A stretch of DNA of 64,000 nt from Ottelia alismoides (taxonomy: Eukaryota > Streptophyta > Magnoliopsida > Alismatales > Hydrocharitaceae): positions 770,501-834,500 of the forward strand of contig JAZKJV010010526.1 in assembly GCA_037367405.1 (NCBI GenBank), read 5' to 3'. Positions 12,002 to 24,936 of the stretch are shown here, in pieces (positions within the stretch are counted from its first letter, which is position 1; the number at the start of each line of letters is the position of its first letter). Made by a program: the position numbers and the translations under genes. The notes under the pieces were generated by a model. The model saw only the letters and a program-made list of their open reading frames with translations. It had not been told where the DNA came from and did no database searches.

Positions 12002-13692
12002 TTAAACGATATGTAAGAATCCTTAAGCACGTCACGGATGAGTGAGGATCGCATCATATACGATCTAGAGCAACTAGTCGTACTAGTTGCTCGGTGCACC
12101 GGAATTTAAAATTTCTAATCGATGAAACCACATGATACAAGAACACTTCCTGGATTGTTTCATATAACCAAATAGTAGATATAGAAATACCTCTTATAGC
12201 ATGGTTGTGATCAAGCTTCTAAGAGAAGAGACCTCATGTCTTACGTATGATCTGTCGAAGGAGACACTTGTAAGCACGAAAATGAGTCGCATGCTTCTCG
12301 CAATCCAAGTCGATGATCCATGCAATGGATCTCCTTATCTTGCATCACAGATTGAACGCCTTCTTCATGAGCAAGACAGACCAAAGAAAATTGACATCCA
12401 AGAGTTTTCGAAGCGGCAACACAACGATGATGCGATGATGACGACTACCTTCTCTCTAGGGAGGAATGGACAACCACTCAAGGAGAGAGAGGGCTTGACA
12501 TGAGAATGAGAGAGAGAATTATGTTGTTTTTGTTGTTGTAACTCGAAGAGAAAGGGGTGCCTCTTCTTATATAGGGTTTTTGAAGTCCATGGATCTCAAT
12601 CCATAGACAACATAAAATCAATTGATGTGATTGATTTGTGTTTCCTTCAATGGCCATGATGTTGTTGTAAAAACACAACAATAATTAACTCAATTTAAAT
12701 TAATATATATTTATAAATCAATATAAATAAATTCTAAATCAAATCAATTGATCTTGGAGGTAAGGGAGGAGAAGATTTCCCTCATCCATAAAAACGGAGT
12801 GACGACAACCCTACTCCTAATGGAGGTTGGTGGCCATCCAACCTCTTATGGTGGAATGGGTCAATATCCTCATTATCTCACGAGATCTCATTATCTCATG
12901 ATATCTCTAAGATTTACAACACTTGTTGTTAATTATTTCTCAAAAAATAATTCATAATAATCTTTTGAATATTACAATCATGCCATTGGAAAAATGTGAA
13001 TCACATTCACACCCTAGAACTAAATGTAAATTATATTTTCAATTAATCATCCAATGTGAATCAAATTAAAATCAATAATTAATTGACAAATATAAATCAC
13101 AATAGTCCCCCTTTAATATATTATAAATAACATTTATAATAGATATGAATAATTGGATAGTGCTATCCAAATTATTCATATCCATAATAATCAAATCATT
13201 ATTCATGCATATGAATCAAAATCACATTATTCATGATAATTAAATCACATTTATTTAGCCATTTCTTAATGCTTAGATATTATCCAACAATGGAACTATT
13301 TTTCTACTCTTTCAAGAATAATGTGCTTTCTTCGCAGATACTTGGAGATAAGGACATGAAGATTGTACGTTCCATGTATAGTAACTTGGATATTGGGATC
13401 ACATCTGAATTCCATCTCATGGACCACTCATAGATGCTTTATTAAACCAAGGCTGTATTGAGATCAGACTACTTCTCTACTGAGAGCAGTCACTAAAATC
13501 CAAACCTATTTCATCACTCTCTTGGAATGGAAGCTTCATGGTTATGCAATCGTTTATGATCACACTACTCTCAATTATTCCTAATACATGTACATCCTGC
13601 ATACTATAAGACCTTTGATAAACACGAATATATAGATCAAGTTTATACTGTAATCTTTAGGGATTCATCATCAAGTTTCTCATTCTTGTTTA

Positions 13693-13923
13693 TTGGATTT
13701 GGTATCGATCATATGCTTTCCAAAAGAATATATCATACCAACAAATTCTTGTCCTGCTTCCAAAGCACGACAACCATGCATGAAATTTGATTGGTCCCAA
13801 TACCTCATGAGTGAGTTCATGTCTTCCCGTTCACAAGTGAACATGTATGATCCCTTTAAGAGATCGTACTACTCATATGCCCTCATATGCACACCAGCTC
13901 GTCAGTGTATAGACCTTGGTTAG
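13693..13923 (+). other. LTR antisense ORF, copy in C1 3' LTR
   Basis: This open frame of 76 codons runs antisense to the copia element. It shares PCMKFDWSQYLMSEFMS and YYSYALICTPARQCID with open frames in three other LTR copies (14826-15134, 22687-23085, 60873-61112), apart from substitutions. There is no known domain. It could be a real small product, or a frame left open by chance in related DNA. Confidence 0.4.
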
Positions 13924-14304
13924 GTCATCAACCTAATGGTCTGCCAAATGTACATACTTATATATATATATAGTAACACATCTGTCTTCAGTCAGAGGAT
14001 ATGTTCCTATATCGTGATATTATACGACATAGGACTCTGGTTATCTTGATGTCCTTAAGCCAACTCTTTGACCAAACTAGTCTGACATCTTTGAATATTT
14101 ATTCCCATGTAGAGGATCTGCATCAAGAGGCCGGCCAGATATCAGCCTAATGAGAAAGGAGTACTCATGCTGGAGATGCATCTCTTAACAATCATTTGAT
14201 GTTACATGATGAGTCATCAATCTAACTCCTTAGATGTTCATCCAAGCACCAACCTCTATGATTCAATTATTGAAACACAGTTGTATGATCATTAAGATCA
14301 CCAT

Positions 14305-14309
14305 GGTAC
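14305..14309. repeat. Target-site duplication of C2, left (GGTAC)
   Basis: GGTAC at 14305-14309 is repeated at 24766-24770. The sister LTR of C1 has the unoccupied site at 35583-35587 in the context CATGGTACATAACC. Confidence 0.92.
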
Positions 14310-14825
14310 TGTTGGACATGCGAGCCCACGGCGAGCCATTATGCAATAAATGTTATTGCACGTATCATTCCCTGATCTGAAATAAAGAATATATAATTTG
14401 CATAATAGGTCCCTATGTACAATTAGGGTTATGTACCATGGCCATCTTAATGATCATATAGCTGTTGATTCATTAAATGAATCATAGAGGCTGGTGCTTG
14501 GATGAATATCTAATGGGTTAGATAGAGGACTCATCAAGCACCGTCAAATGATTATTAAGAGATGATCTCCAGCCTGAGTAGGAGATGGCAATCCTTTCTC
14601 GCATAGGCTGATTTCTGACTGACCTCTCGATGCAGGTCCTCTGCATGGGAATAGTGATTCAGAGGTGTCAGATTAGTTAAGTCAATGGGTTGACTTAGCG
14701 AGATCGAGATAACCTAAGTCCTATGTTGAATACTGTCACAGCATAGGCACACATCCTCTGACTAGAGACAGATGTGTTACTATATGTCTGAGTATGTACA
14801 TTTGGCAGACCATTAGGTTGATGAC

Positions 14826-15134
14826 CTAATCAAGGTCTATACACCGGCGAGCTGGTGTGCATATAAGGGCATATGAGTAATACGATCTCTCAAAGGGATC
14901 ATACAGGTTCACTTGTGAACCAGAAGACATGAGCTCACTCATGAGGTATTGGGACCGATCAAATTCCATGCATGGTCGTCGTGCTTTGGAAGCATGATAA
15001 GAATTTGAAGGTATGATATATGCTTTAGGAAAGTATATGATCTTACCAAATCCCAATGACCAAGATTGAGAAACTTGGTGATCAGACCCTGAAGAAGACA
15101 ATATAAAATAGATCTTCATCTTCAGGTTGATCAT
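14826..15134 (-). other. LTR antisense ORF, copy in C2 5' LTR
   Basis: This frame of 102 codons is antisense to C2, in U3. It starts MINLKMKIYF and includes KARRPCMEFDRSQYLMSE and YYSYALICTPARRCID. It matches the frames at 13693-13923, 22687-23085 and 60873-61112. No signal peptide or known domain is visible. Confidence 0.4.
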
Positions 15135-15957
15135 TGGTCTTCTAGTATGCAGGATGTGCAGGTATTGGGAATACTTGAGGGTGATGTGATCATAAATGAT
15201 TGTATAACCATGACACTTCCAGTCCGAGGGAGTGATGAAACAGGTCTGGATTTTAGTGACTCCTCTCAGTAGAGAAGTAACTTGATCTTAGTCCAAATGT
15301 TGGACATTGATCTGAATGTGATTCTGATGCAATGAGAAGATTAAGTATACGGACTTAATTTAATCAAGCATCTATGAGAGGTCCGGTAGATTTGGATTTG
15401 AGATGAGATCTCAACATCCAAGTCACTATACGTGGAACAATACAATTGCCCTGTCCTTATCTCCAAGTATCTGCGGAGAAGGCACATTTTTCTTGAAGGA
15501 GTTCAAGAATAATTCCTATGATGAATTTAATATCTAAGCAAGAAGGTATTGATGATTAAATGAGATTTAATTATCAAGAACAATATGAATAAGATTCATG
15601 TTGAGAGAATGATTGTCCAAGATAATTAAATGGGATTTAATTATCAAGGATAAGCAGATCGTGGATAGTGATATCCAGAATATCTGCGTATATTATAAAT
15701 GAGATTTATAATATATCAAGAGAGAGAAATATTGTAAATAACATTTGTTAATTATTAATGTGGATTGGATCCACGTTAGTTAATTAATTGGAAATGTAAT
15801 TTACAAATTAGTTTGGGATGTGAATATGATTCACATATTTTTCAATGGCATGATTGAAATATTCACAAATTAATTTGGAATTAATTTGGTGGATATTATT
15901 GCAATAATAATTATTGCAAATAATTAAGAAATAATAATATAAATAAAAGGAGGCAAA

Positions 15958-16006
15958 ACCACCTATAATCATAGGTGGTGTCACCTATGACTTAGTCATA
16001 GGTGAC
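15958..16006. other. Twin hairpins in C2 LTR U3
   Basis: Hairpin 1 has arms ACCACCTAT and ATAGGTGGT with a 4-base loop (15958-15966, 15971-15979). Hairpin 2 follows directly, with 12-bp arms GTCACCTATGAC and GTCATAGGTGAC and a 3-base loop (15980-15991, 15995-16006). The pair is kept in the 3' LTR (near 23909-23957), where hairpin 1 has a mismatch at its last base. Confidence 0.7.
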
Positions 16007-16248
16007 GCCTCCTTGATTTTAGGAGGGGTTGTTGTCTCCTCTTATTTATTGACATATTATCTCTTGATTAATTAGTTTATGTTAATTAAATTTTTGTTGA
16101 TAATAATTCAACAAATATTTAATTTAATATAAATTAATGTTGTTGATTTTTAACCAACAACAATCATAGCCGTTGGATTGCTCTTGGATTACAATGACCG
16201 TTGGATCCATGAGAGCCATGGATTGAGATCCATTGGATCCCAAACTAA

Positions 16249-16256
16249 TATATAAA
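16249..16256 (+). promoter_or_regulatory. TATA box of C2 LTR promoter
   Basis: TATATAAA lies about 560 bp before the LTR end. The same box is at 24200-24207 in the 3' LTR, and TATTATAAA is at the matching place in C3 (33565-33574) and C4 (62344-62353). Its conserved position supports a real promoter. Confidence 0.65.
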
Positions 16257-16810
16257 GAGGGTAGCCTTAGCCCTTGAAAAACACACCAAGTAGACGCCTA
16301 CTCTACTTCTCTCTCTCCCTCTCATTCTCGTGCTCTCTCTCTCTCTCTCCAAAGGGTGGCCGACCACCATTGTTGAGAAAGGAGAGAAGTTCTCGCCTTC
16401 GACGACTCGAGGATCTCCTTCTTCTCCGTGGCTACTCGCTATAGAGGAAGACGATGGATTTCGCTTGACGAAATCTGGGGATCTATTGCTTGGATCTTCA
16501 TCGAGGATTGCGGGAGGAACGCGACTCATCATCGTGCCCGCAAGTGCGTTCTTCGTGGATCGGACTTGAGACAGGAGGATCTCTTGTTTGGAATCTCGCA
16601 ATCACAACCACGCTTCAAAGGTATTCCTTATACTTTGTAGTTTGATGAAACGATCCGAGAAGTGTTCTCGTGATCATGTGGTTTCATCATTTGATTTAAA
16701 ATTTTAAATTCCGCTGCACCTTGCGACTAGTACGACTAGTCGCCCCGATCGTATTCGATACGATCATCACACTTCCGTGATGCGCTTGAGGATTCTCAAT
16801 ATCCTTCAAG

Positions 16811-16823
16811 TGGTATCAGATCC
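16811..16823 (+). other. C2 primer-binding site (tRNA-iMet)
   Basis: TGGTATCAGATCC follows the LTR end after two bases (AG). It matches the TGGTATCAGAGC complement of the initiator tRNA-Met 3' end except near its end. Confidence 0.9.
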
Positions 16824-19629
16824 AGGTTGAAAAAGGTTTTGGATATGATCCATGAACCATAGACGACTTGGGTTTGAAATGGTCGCGAAAAAATTTTGGC
16901 GCATTTGAATTTTCGCAACTCCGTCTAATTGATTTTTTCGGCACTGTTTAAATTACTTAAACAAGAAATATTAAATTGGATTTTGTTCCCCATTAAACAA
17001 GGAAACCATAGGACTTTAGTTTACTAAATTTGGATTTAATTTGCTCAAGATATGGCCTTTTGAATATGCATGTATTCACAGTTGCGGGAACTGCAGAATA
17101 GAACGTGATTAATTTGTTAATTACGGTTTTGTTACGCCTCGAAATGCGTGAACTATCATATAGGTTCTGTTATAAATCAAGTTGGCAATCTTAGGGCACT
17201 AATTTTGTGAATTTTGGATTTAAATTGATCAAGATAAGTTAATTTTAGTGATAAGGGGTCACTGCTGGAAATTGACATTTTTTTATCATGAACCTTGTGA
17301 TAGTCATTCAAATAAATGTTGATGAAAATTAATTGTTAATTTTCTGAAATTGGTTATTGATAAATATTTGTGAAATATTTAAAGATGATAATCAATTCCT
17401 TGAATGACATCCCACTAAACCATAATGATAAGATAGTTGATCTTGATCATTGGTTAACTTTGAAATCATCAACAAACATTGTTTTCACGCAAAACCCTAG
17501 GTCATCCTACAATAGTTGTAGGACAACTTTTACATGAAAAATCACTTGCTTGAATAGGATTGGGGATTTGTTTAGCAAATCTCCTTATAATATAATCAAA
17601 AATGTTTTGATGTATATTATATGGTATAATTTCGGTTGAAAGACCGATGAGCATCTCAAAGTACATGATGATCTATCTGGCATTATCCTTTCCTGAGGTG
17701 GATATGGTGTCTAGTCGGAGATCGTTGGGGTAGCGGGTTGCAACGTATGTGGTCCGTCCCACTCTCGCCGGTACTGGCCATGACAGCGGGTAGGGATTGG
17801 ATAATACCGGAGAAATCAAAGTGTATTTCTAAATATTAAAATTCGAAATAATACGTACTTTGAGATTATACCTACTATTCAAGTAAAATTCAAAGTTTGT
17901 TGATTGATAATAGGATTGATGATTGATTTAATGTGATTAAATTAATTATATCCTATGAAACACTCTATAATGAATAGATGTGTATTTCCCTTGGAAGAAT
18001 TAATTATGTGAATATGATTCACGATGATTAATTACAATTTGAATAAGAGGTGGAGGATCACATAAGTGACATCCATGGTCTCCCATCAAGGCAAAGAATT
18101 TCGTTGCCAAAAGTTGTATATAGGAGATGCCTGTCCGAAGTGACAGATCCTATATACAATTATTTGGATCGGGTTCTTTGCTTCTCGAAAGAGTAAGGCC
18201 GTATACGTAGTGACCCCAATAACGGGTCCTCATATTATTGGGGCGATATTGGATTGCGTATAGCGAGTTTTAAGCCTGTTGACGGTTGGTTCAATTAGCA
18301 ACGGGTCAACATCATCTTAGGGGTGGTGGGCCCGGGTGTTAAAGACCAAATTGGGAAATGCAAGTTGTACTTGCAAGGCGGAATGTGTTCGCGCTTCTCT
18401 TTATTCGAGTCACAGGTTCTCATATTATTGGGATGTGATAAAGATAGAGAGGAGATCCCAGATCTTGCTTGAGATATAGTGGTAAGTATATCTCTTACTT
18501 TGAAAGACGATTAGGGAATAATCTTTCATAGTAGACATAGCAAGACAAATTTGATTTAAAATTCCTAAATCAAAGTAAAATATGTATATATATATATATA
18601 TACCCATATGTAAATTTCTTATTTCAGATAATCCTTCATTAAACCCACTCAATGTTATACTCAATAATAACCAGTAAAATATCATGGATTGGACTCATGA
18701 TCCAGATATTATACTTGCAATTGGACACATAATGTATGTGGTTGCAATGTGCAAGTTTCCTCAACATAATGAGGAATGACGATTAAAAAAGACAATGAGA
18801 CATCACCTTAGGATTTGTATGTCTCTATAGTCTTGATCTTTCATCGAGTGTACTTTGGAAGTGACATGTCGATGGTGATCGTAATTGTCGAATAATCCTT
18901 ATAAAATCTAAGAAGATGTTCTGGCATACATATGTGCTCTAAACATTTAATCATGAATGACATGGTTCTCTGCATTATGCAGAATGGTTTATCGAAAGAG
19001 ATGGTTTATTCAAAATATTTGAATACCTACCTGAACCAATGTTTTAGGAGTCTAGATGGATGTAGATGTGATGAGTGTCATCATTCTACTGTCTATACTC
19101 TAGTCATTCATGAAGCTTCATAATATTCACATTGTATAAATTTAATGAAGCATGTATAAATGTTGAAATGCTCTTACATTGAATTCTTTTGAATTTAACA
19201 TGAGAGACCCTTAGTCTAGAACAATGGTTGTTTATAGACGAAGAGAGCACAGTGGAAGCATGGGTCGGACCCATGTGAGAAGGATAGTCAAAGAGTTGAT
19301 TGTACTTCTGTGACTTCCATATGACATCCAAAGAGTTGGATGAATGCCTATACTGCAATCACTTGATGTGTTGATAGTATGACTATCAAGTCTGCCTAGA
19401 ATCCTTAGAGAAGGACTCAGACAGTGCATCATAATAATCTATATCTACATTTGATCATTGAAATTGACTTGCTTATTTGATAAGATAAAGTCTAATAATT
19501 GGTTCACAATCTTCTAACAACACTTGCAATGTGTTGCACATATTTTAGAAGACTGGAAAAATTTGATCTTAAGGTTTATAGTTATCCACATAGACATTGA
19601 TGCAATTGTTGCAACAATATCTGTTGGAT
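16824..19629 (+). other. C2 leader and decayed gag region
   Basis: I see no intact frame here. The first part (to about 18400) matches the leader of C4 (62948-64000), with shared tracts such as GGTAGCGGGT and CATGACAGCGGGTAGGG (17731 and 63783 areas), so it is conserved leader. The gag frame expected before the pre-integrase domain could not be recognised. A TA microsatellite lies at 18585-18602. Confidence 0.5.
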
Positions 19630-22250
19630 TGATATACTTCTTAATTTCAGTGGGAGAGCCTTAGTCTTAGAGAATGTCTCTATGACCTAGATATTAGAAT
19701 ACACTCATTGTTTGTTTCTAAATGTTGGAAATAAACATGAATTCTGGAATAAACCTATCATAAAGAGTTATGATGGATATATTTCAGATAATAATCTAGC
19801 ATCTGGTGGACTCTACTAAATTAGAAATTTAATGAATGGTTCATTAAGATTTCTAATACTGAAAGTTAAACCTTATAAGATCAATAGGAGGATAAAGATC
19901 ATTTGACAATGATTTAGCATCAAGTTTTGGACATATGTCTGCTGATGAGATCAATAGACTAGTAAGATATGAAACTTTAGAATGTCTAAAATTTCAAATC
20001 TTACATACTTGTGAATATTGTATTCAAAGTAAAATGTCCAATACACCCTTCTTTTTGGGAAAGGTATAAGATGTCAAGGTATTCGAGATCTCATACATAT
20101 TGATGTATGTGAATCATCTATATCATAGTGAACATTGTGGATATGTGATATCTACTGATGATCATGTATGATATGAGATTTCTTCTCTTCACCTGGGAAA
20201 CCTTTGAAATGTTCAAAGATTTCGTAATTTTGGCTTAGAACCAAAGTTTGAAGGGAGATTAAATGAATTTGATCTAACAAAGGTAGCAAGTACCTATTAG
20301 ATGAATTCAAAGAATATCTTATGGAGATATGAATATCATTTCTATCTCAATCCTCCTGACACACCTAAACTCAATGGAGTTGTAGGAAGATACAATTAGA
20401 TCATGTGTGACATGATTTGATCAATGATGAATTTTAGCATAATTATCCCTTAGTTTCTAGGTATATATGTGTAGTAGAGACTACAATATATATATCCTTA
20501 ATAAGGTTCCATGCATGTAAGCTGGAATCTAGCACTTGAGAGTGCTACTTCATTAAGAAAATAAAGGATGGTATTGGATACCTACTTTATGACCTTGAGA
20601 TTCTTAAAATATCCCATCTTTGAGAATATGATTCTTATAGGATGACTCTCTTGAGAATCAAGATGAAAATGAAGTAAAGGAACTCATTTAATCTTGAGAA
20701 GATAATGAGGCTCCAGAAATCAGAAACTAAAAGGGAAAATTAAAGATGAAACACTAATACCTCTTCAAATGAGTTTGAGGATGTATTCCTTGTGTCATTT
20801 AAGTCTGACAATGATCAGACTTCATGTGATGAAGCTCTTGAGGATCATAACATGCAAAGATGGATATCAGCAATAAAGGTCTAAGGTAGACTTCATATAC
20901 AAGTGTTGTATATGGACCCTCGAGGATCCACCCATAAGGGTTAGACCCATTAAGGTGTAAATGGAACTTCAATAGAAAGAGGGAACCTGATGAGAAGGTA
21001 GAGACCTTCAAAGCACGGTTCGTAGCCATGAGCTAAACACTGAAGAGAAGACATCGATTGCGATGTGCTTGCTTTTCAGTGATCATGCTTAAACCCATCA
21101 GAATATTGCTAACCTTAGCTACACAATTTGACTATGGCATCTTCAAGATATGAGTTAAGATTGTATTCCTCTATGAATACCTCTTTGTGGATATTCACAT
21201 GAAGTAGCCCCAGGGCTTCATGGTTGAGGAATGCAAGATGTGCTGGCTAAAGAACTCCATCTTTGGACTCAAATAAGCTTATTGTCGTTGGAACATAAGA
21301 TTTGATGAAATTATAATTGTTATAATTTCAAATAGAATCTTGATGAACCATGTGAAGCTTAGTGGGAGTGCCATTGTGTTCATCGTGCTAAATGTAGATA
21401 ATATCCTAATCATTTGGAATGATATAAGGATGATAATAAGTGTTTTATGACCTGGCTATTCCATACCTTGAGATATGATCTCAAAAGATGCCTCTTGGAT
21501 CTTAGTTCTGAAGGTGTTCAGAAGCAAAGAAAAGTAGGTATTGGGACTTTCGCATTTGTAGTACACCTTGGACATGTTCCATTTTCTGAGAATTCCAAGA
21601 AAGGCTTTCTTACCTTAAGATTTGGTACTGACCTATCTAAAGGGATAACACCTCAAAGAGTTGAGGAAGTTAATGCTAAAAACTGGTTTCACTTTTGTGC
21701 ATTAGTTACGAGAAGCTGAAAGTATGCTAAATGTGTACAAAAGCCAGATATCTGCCATGCAGTGGGAGTAGTAAATTGTTACTAATCCTACTATGGAGAT
21801 AGAACACTTAATTGCAGTAATAACAATACCTTCAATAATGACAAGGCTTTAGAGATAGTGATCTCTAAGTCTTATCTTCAAGAAATTAAGACTTTTAGAT
21901 TGAGATCTAAAAGGTCTTAACTGTGAATACCTTAGGAGATAGAGATCTCCAGGGATAAGGGTATTCTAATAAGGAAAATAGAAGTTACATGCTGGTTATA
22001 ATAATATTTCTTTGAGTTGTAGTATCAAGGATACTATGACTGACAAGATTGAGTATTGGTTGCATTAGATGCAACATTCGCATTAGATGCGAGCACTGTT
22101 ACTAGGAATATGCAAGTGCCGTAAAAGGACTTGGCGTAGTCTCGCGGGAACAGAGTGACTAATCAGCTTACCTAGCTATTTTCTAAATAGCCTATGATTG
22201 TCACATGAGTGTGGGTTTAAATGATTAGCCCATTAATGGCTTTTTGGGCT
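19630..22250 (+). pseudogene. C2 copia pol remnant (pre-integrase, integrase, RT, RNase H)
   Basis: In fragments across frames one can read the following. The pre-integrase domain is near 19940-20060, with INRLVRYETLECL and the zinc-binding-like HTCEYC. The integrase core is at about 20070-20500, with PKLNGVVGRYN, where the catalytic Glu of NGVAE is now Gly. Reverse transcriptase is at about 20900-21640, with GKVETFKAR. The YVDD/YADD box has decayed to NVDN near 21395, and NSKKGFLTLRFG lies in the 21447-21719 frame. RNase H traces, including KPDICHAVG, are near 21740-21770. Frequent stops and frameshifts show the protein is dead. The order integrase before RT defines Ty1/copia. Confidence 0.85.
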
Positions 22251-22260
22251 AGTGGGAGAT
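22251..22260 (+). other. C2 polypurine tract
   Basis: AGTGGGAGAT lies directly before the TGTTG start of the 3' LTR, the usual place and form for a copia plus-strand primer. Confidence 0.85.
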
Positions 22261-24765
22261 TGTTGTACATGCGAGCCCACGACGAGCCATTATGCAATAA
22301 ATGTTATTGCACATATCATTCCCTGATCTGAAATAAAGAATAAATAATTTGCATAATAGGTCCCTATGTACAATTAGGGTTATGTACCATGGCCATCTTA
22401 ATGATCATACAACTGTTGATTCATTAAATGAATCATAGAGGCTGGTGCTTGGATGAATATCTAATGGGTTAGATAGAGGACTCATCAAGCACCGTCAAAT
22501 GATTATTAAGAGATGATCTCCAGCCTGAGTAGGAGATGGCAATCCTTTCTCGCATAGGCTGATTTCTGACCGACCTCTCGATGCAGATCCTCTGCATGGG
22601 AATAGTGATTCGGAGGTGTCAGATTAGTTAAGTCAATGGGTTGACTTAGTGAGATCGAGATAACCTAAGTCCTATGTTGAATACTGTCACAGCATAGGCA
22701 CACATCCTCTGACTAGAGACAGATGTGTTACCATATGTCTGAGTAAGTACATTTGGCAGACCATTAGGTTGATGACCAAATCAATGTCTATACACTGGCG
22801 AGCTGGTGTGCATATAAGGGCATATGAGTAATACGATCTCTCAAAGGGATCATACAGGTTCACTTGTAAATCGGAAGACATGAGCTCACTCATGAGGTAT
22901 TGGGACCGATCAAATTCCATGCATGGTCGTCGTGCTTTGGAAGCATGATAAGAATTTGAAGGTATGATATATGTTTTAGGAAAGCATATGATCTTACCAA
23001 ATCCCAATGACCAAGATTGAGAAACTTGGTGATCAGACCCTGAAGAAGACAGTATAAAATAGATCTTCATCTTCAGGTTGATCATTGGTCTTCCAGTATG
23101 CAGGATGTGCAGGTATTGGGAATACCTGAGGGTGATGTGATCAAAAACGATTGTATAACCATGACATTTCCAGTCCGAGGGAGTGATGAAACAGGTCTGG
23201 ATTTTAGTGACTCCTCTCAGTAGAGAAGTAACTTGACCTTAGTCCAAATGTTGGACATTGATCTGAATGTGATTCAGATGCAATGAGAAGATTAAGTATA
23301 CGGACTTGATTTAATCAAGCATCTATGAGAGGTCCGTTAGATCTGGATTTGAGATGAGTTCTCAACATCCAAGTCACTATACGTGGAACAATACAATTGC
23401 CCTGTCCTTATCTCCAAGTATCTGCGGAGAAGGCACATTATTCTTGAAGGAGTTCAAGAATAATTCCTATGATGAATTTAATATCCAAGCAAGAAGGTAT
23501 TTATGATTAAATGAGATTTAATTATCAAGAACAATATGAATAAGATTCATGTTGAGAGAATGATTGTCCAAGATAATTAAATGGGATTTAATTATCAAGG
23601 ATAAGCAGATCATGGATAGTGATATCCAGAATATCTGCGTATATTATAAATGAGATTTATAATGTATCAAGAGAGAGATATATTGTAAATAACATTTGTT
23701 AATTATTAATGTGGATTGGATCCACGTTAGTTAATTAATTGGAAATGTAATTTACAAATTAGTTTGGGGTGTGAATATGATTCACATATTTTTCAATGGC
23801 ATGATTGAAATATTCACAAATTAATTTGGAATTAATTTGGTGGATATTATTGCAATAATAATTATTGTAAATAATTAAGAAATAATAATATAAATAAAAG
23901 GAGACAAAACCACCTATAATCATAGGTGGCGTCACCTATGACTTAGTCATAGGTGACGCCTCCTTGATGTTAGGAGGGGTTGTTGTCTCCTCTTATTTGT
24001 TGACTTATTATCTCTTAATTATTTAATTTATGTTAATTAAATTTTTGTTGATAATAATTCAACGAATATTTAATTTAATATAAATTAATGTTGTTGGTTT
24101 TTAACCAACAACAATCATAGCCGTTGGATTGCTCTTGGATTACAATGACCGTTGGATCCATGAGAGCCATGGATTGAGATCCATTGGATCCCAAACTAAT
24201 ATATAAAGAGGGTAGCCTTAGCCCTTGAAAAACACACCAAGTAGACGCCTACTCTACTTCTCTCTCTCTCCCTCTCATTCTCGTGCTCTCTCTCTCTCTC
24301 CAAAGGGTGGCGGACCACCATTGTTGAGAAAGGAGAGAAGTTCTCGCCTTTGCCTTCGACGACTCGAGGATCTCCTTCTTCTTCGTGGCTACTCGCTATA
24401 GAGGAAGACGACGGATTTCGCTTGACGAAATCAGGGGATCTATTGCTTGGATCTTCATCGAGGATTGCGGGAGGAACGCAACTCATCATCGTGCCCGCAA
24501 GTGCGTTCTTCGTGGATCGGACTTGAGACAGGAGGATCTCTTGTTTAGGATCTCGCGATCACAACCACGCTTCAAAGGTATTCCTTATACTTTGTTGTTT
24601 GATGAAACGATCCGAGAAGTGTTCTCGTGATCATGTGGTTTCATCATTTGATTTAAAATTTTAAATTCCGCTGCACCTTGCGACTAGTACGACTAGTCGC
24701 CCTGATCGTATTCGATACGATCAACACGCTTCCGTGATGCGCTTGAGGATTCTCAATATCCTTCA
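22261..24765 (+). repeat. C2 3' LTR (2,505 bp)
   Basis: It matches the 5' LTR throughout, with scattered substitutions and small indels. It starts TGTTGTACATGC and ends TATCCTTCA, and the GGTAC target copy follows at 24766-24770. It carries the same TATA box, twin hairpins and antisense frame. Confidence 0.93.
22687..23085 (-). other. LTR antisense ORF, copy in C2 3' LTR
   Basis: This is the longest copy of the antisense LTR frame, 132 codons. The first 100 residues match the copy at 14826-15134. The end is extended because a stop present there is absent here. The function is unknown. Confidence 0.4.
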
Positions 24766-24921
24766 GGTACATAACCCTAATTGTATTGTGGGATCTTATA
24801 GTGCATTCAATCGTTTAATCTCATAAAGGGAGTGAAAAAATAAATAACTTTTTTGATAAATCAAACATTACAATAACATTTCACTTTAGGAATGGTTCCC
24901 CTAGCACTCACATTGCTAACA
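24766..24921 (-). mobile_element. C1 copia 3' LTR, smaller piece
   Basis: This continues the LTR broken by C2. It opens with the duplicated GGTAC and reads ATAACCCTAATT as in the sister LTR at 35583. It ends at CATTGCTAACA, which on the minus strand is the LTR start TGTTAGC. With 12002-14309 it makes about 2.46 kb. Confidence 0.88.
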
Positions 24922-24936
24922 ATCTACATATAACCC

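Larger units (their letters stand above)
12002..14309 (-). mobile_element. C1 copia element, 3' LTR, larger piece
   Basis: This is the reverse complement of the copia LTR family. The end motif (complement of ...GAGGATTCTCAATATCCTTCA) lies near 12005-12040, where it is damaged. The order then follows the other copies in reverse: the CTAGT...ACTAG region, a purine-rich GAGAGA tract at 12484-12520, and the TATA region near 12568-12575 (minus strand). C2 inserted here with duplicated target GGTAC (14305-14309), and the LTR resumes at 24766. The outer end is eroded, so I could not confirm a TSD for C1. Confidence 0.85.
14310..16808 (+). repeat. C2 5' LTR (2,499 bp)
   Basis: It begins TGTTGGACATGC and ends TATCCTTCA, giving the TG...CA ends of copia LTRs. 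A TATA-like TATATAAA is at 16249-16256, followed by a CT-rich run (16300-16352). This suggests transcription starts around 16280. Two adjacent perfect hairpins (15958-16006) lie in U3. At 2.5 kb it is long for copia. Confidence 0.93.
14310..24765 (+). mobile_element. C2: complete Ty1/copia retrotransposon (decayed coding)
   Basis: This 10.46 kb element has two long LTRs (14310-16808 and 22261-24765). It has a primer site complementary to initiator tRNA-Met (16811) and copia-type coding remnants in plus orientation. A purine tract AGTGGGAGA lies directly before the 3' LTR, and GGTAC target duplications flank the element. It lies inside the 3' LTR of C1, whose sister LTR shows the empty site. 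Order of domains (pre-integrase, integrase, reverse transcriptase, RNase H) defines copia. The sequence style resembles the Angela/Tork group, but I did not test this. The two LTRs look very similar, so insertion was later than C1, although many stops now break the polyprotein. Confidence 0.93.

Noticed and set aside
16330..16601. Sense and antisense frames around the end of the C2 LTR (16330-16569 plus, 16245-16601 minus)
   Set aside because: This is GC-richer LTR sequence downstream of the TATA box, open in several frames at once. The frames are not kept in C3 or C4.
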